A DNA stretch of 15,712 nucleotides, taken from NCBI GenBank assembly GCA_965659675.1, contig CBFHWY010000065.1:1-15712 (forward strand), in the 5' to 3' direction. The DNA is from CBFHWY01 sp965659675. GTDB lineage: Bacteria; Bacteroidota; Bacteroidia; Flavobacteriales_G; Salibacteraceae. How positions within the stretch are numbered: the first letter of the stretch is position 1; every line of letters begins with the position of its first letter. The translations under genes were made by a program, and so were the position numbers. The notes beneath the pieces are model-generated. The model ran no database searches, was not told the origin of the DNA, and saw nothing but the letters and a program-made list of their open reading frames with translations. Shown one piece after another: positions 14,430 to 15,712 of the stretch.

Positions 14430-15712
14430 TTATGCAGCCTCCTCTTCAATTATGTCTTGCTCAACCCTTAGGTTTTCAATGATAAACTCCTGACGTTTTG
14501 GGGTATTCTTACCCATGTAGAACTCCATCAGTTTCGCGATGGATGAGTCCTTTCCAACCAACACGGGGCTCAGTCGAATATCATCTCCGATAAAATTCTT
14601 GAATTCATCCGGTGAGATCTCTCCCAGACCTTTGAATCTCGTGATCTCAGGTTTTCCGCCGAGCTTTTCCATCGCAGTCCTCTTCTCTTCTTCGCTGTAG
14701 CAATAAAAGGTCTCCTTTTTATTTCGCACCCTGAATAATGGTGTTTCCAAAACATAGAGATGTCCATTCTTCACAAGGTCAGGAAAGAATTGCAGGAAGA
14801 AAGTGATGAGCAACAAACGAATGTGCATTCCATCCACATCAGCATCCGTGGCCAGGATGATCTTATTGTAGCGAAGTTCATCTAAACCATCTTCAATGTT
14901 GAGTGCCGCTTGAAGTAGGTTGAACTCTTCATTCTCATAAACCACCTTTTTGGTGAGACCAAAAGAGTTCAGGGGTTTACCCTTCAAACTAAACACTGCC
15001 TGTGTATTGACATTTCTTGCTTTGGTGATTGAGCCTGATGCAGAATCACCCTCCGTGATGAACAGTGTGGTCTCCTGTTTTCTCTCATCATCTTTAGGAT
15101 CACTGAGATGTACTCTACAATCCCGCAATTTCTTATTGTGCAGACTAACTTCCTTTGCTCGTTTTCGAGCGATCTTCTTGATGCCCTGAAGTTCTTTACG
15201 TTCTTTCTCTGCGCGAAGGATCTTCTTCTGCAAACTCTCAGAAACAGCTGGGTTTTTGTGTAGGTAGTTATCTAATGCTTTAGATAGAAATTCATTAACA
15301 AAAGCGCGCATGGAAGGTCCGTCTGGACCAATTTCCTGGGAACCTAGCTTTGTTTTGGTCTGCGACTCAAATACGGGTTCGATCACCTTCACCGCCGCTG
15401 CCGCTACGATCCCTGAGCGGATGTCCACTGCCTCATAATTCTTTCCAAAAAAATCGCGTATGGTTCTCACATATGCTTCTCTAAAAGCTCCCTGATGTGT
15501 TCCTCCCTGTGTGGTGTGCTGACCATTCACAAATGAGTAATACTCTTCACCATAGGCATTGGTATGAGTAATGGCCACTTCAATATCATCGTCCTCCAGG
15601 TGAATGATCGGATAGATCGGATCAGCACTGATATTTTGATTGAGCAAGTCTTTAAGACCATTTTCAGATCTGAATTCTTTTCCGTTGAAGTGTATGGTTA
15701 AGCCTCGGTTCA
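14430..15712 (-). CDS. parE: DNA topoisomerase IV subunit B, N-terminus cut by window edge
   Basis: ParE supplies the ATPase and TOPRIM parts of topoisomerase IV. In the window, 426 codons before the stop are open and continue off the right edge, starting NRGLTIHFNGKEFRSENGLKDL. There is thus no start codon here, and a TTG at 15645-15647 is an internal Leu. About 200 N-terminal residues, including the GHKL ATP site, are outside. Visible are the rest of the transducer domain (EEYYSFVNGQHTTQGGTH, then a Lys-rich helix region) and the TOPRIM domain with EGDSASGS (about 15030-15053) and the metal-binding LATDADVDGMHIR (about 14830-14865). The ending contains RFKGLGEISPDEFKNF and VEQDIIEEEAA. The TAA at 14430-14432 is three bases before the parC TTG, so coupled translation is likely. 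The regulatory region lies outside the window. Confidence 0.95.
   Translation of the reverse strand, partial: NRGLTIHFNGKEFRSENGLKDLLNQNISADPIYPIIHLEDDDIEVAITHTNAYGEEYYSFVNGQHTTQGGTHQGAFREAYVRTIRDFFGKNYEAVDIRSGIVAAAAVKVIEPVFESQTKTKLGSQEIGPDGPSMRAFVNEFLSKALDNYLHKNPAVSESLQKKILRAEKERKELQGIKKIARKRAKEVSLHNKKLRDCRVHLSDPKDDERKQETTLFITEGDSASGSITKARNVNTQAVFSLKGKPLNSFGLTKKVVYENEEFNLLQAALNIEDGLDELRYNKIILATDADVDGMHIRLLLITFFLQFFPDLVKNGHLYVLETPLFRVRNKKETFYCYSEEEKRTAMEKLGGKPEITRFKGLGEISPDEFKNFIGDDIRLSPVLVGKDSSIAKLMEFYMGKNTPKRQEFIIENLRVEQDIIEEEAA

Noticed and set aside
15645..15647. TTG that could be taken as the parE start
   Set aside because: The frame continues upstream with typical ParE sequence (TIHFNGKEFRSENGLKDL) to the window edge, so this is an internal Leu codon.

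Overview
The window is a stretch of core chromosome from a member of the Bacteroidota, most likely Flavobacteriales. The evidence is two secreted proteins with type IX secretion (T9SS) type A sorting domains, several matches to the Bacteroidota -7 promoter box TAnnTTTG, an ArgRS, arginase, FtsK and ParC/ParE of the flavobacterial type, and a general lack of clear Shine-Dalgarno sequences. Eight of the nine genes were identified at least to family. ffh (left edge) and parE (right edge) are cut by the window.

Layout. Positions 1-4068, minus strand, hold an apparent operon read in the order arginase, argS, ffh. Arginase and argS share one base (TAATG), and ffh follows argS after 11 bases. An 82-base divergent promoter region separates this operon from plus-strand genes. 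It holds one -7 box for each direction and a perfect 16-base dyad just before the rightward start codon. Next come a membrane-anchored protein of unknown function (4151-4876), ftsK with a TTG start (4968-7496), and a LolA-family lipoprotein carrier nine bases later (7506-8174). Positions 8228-11527 hold two tandem paralogous secreted proteins of about 540 residues with T9SS C-terminal domains. They appear more AT-rich than their neighbours. Positions 11529-15712, minus strand, hold parC and parE of topoisomerase IV, read parE then parC with a 3-base gap. The second secreted gene and parC converge with a single base between their stop codons.

Functional themes. FtsK and topoisomerase IV both act in the last steps of chromosome segregation (translocation and decatenation) and lie about 4 kb apart, facing each other. 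LolA serves the cell envelope. The arginase-argS pair joins consumption of arginine with its charging onto tRNA. The secreted pair sits between the two segregation loci and is the least explained part of the window.

No CRISPR array, tRNA, rRNA, transposase or integrase was seen. No intergenic stretch exceeds 300 bases. I did not find a wholly new multi-gene system. The best leads are the secreted paralogue pair, a clamp-binding-like hexapeptide at the end of ParC's disordered tail, the arginase-ArgRS coupling, and the divergent control region.
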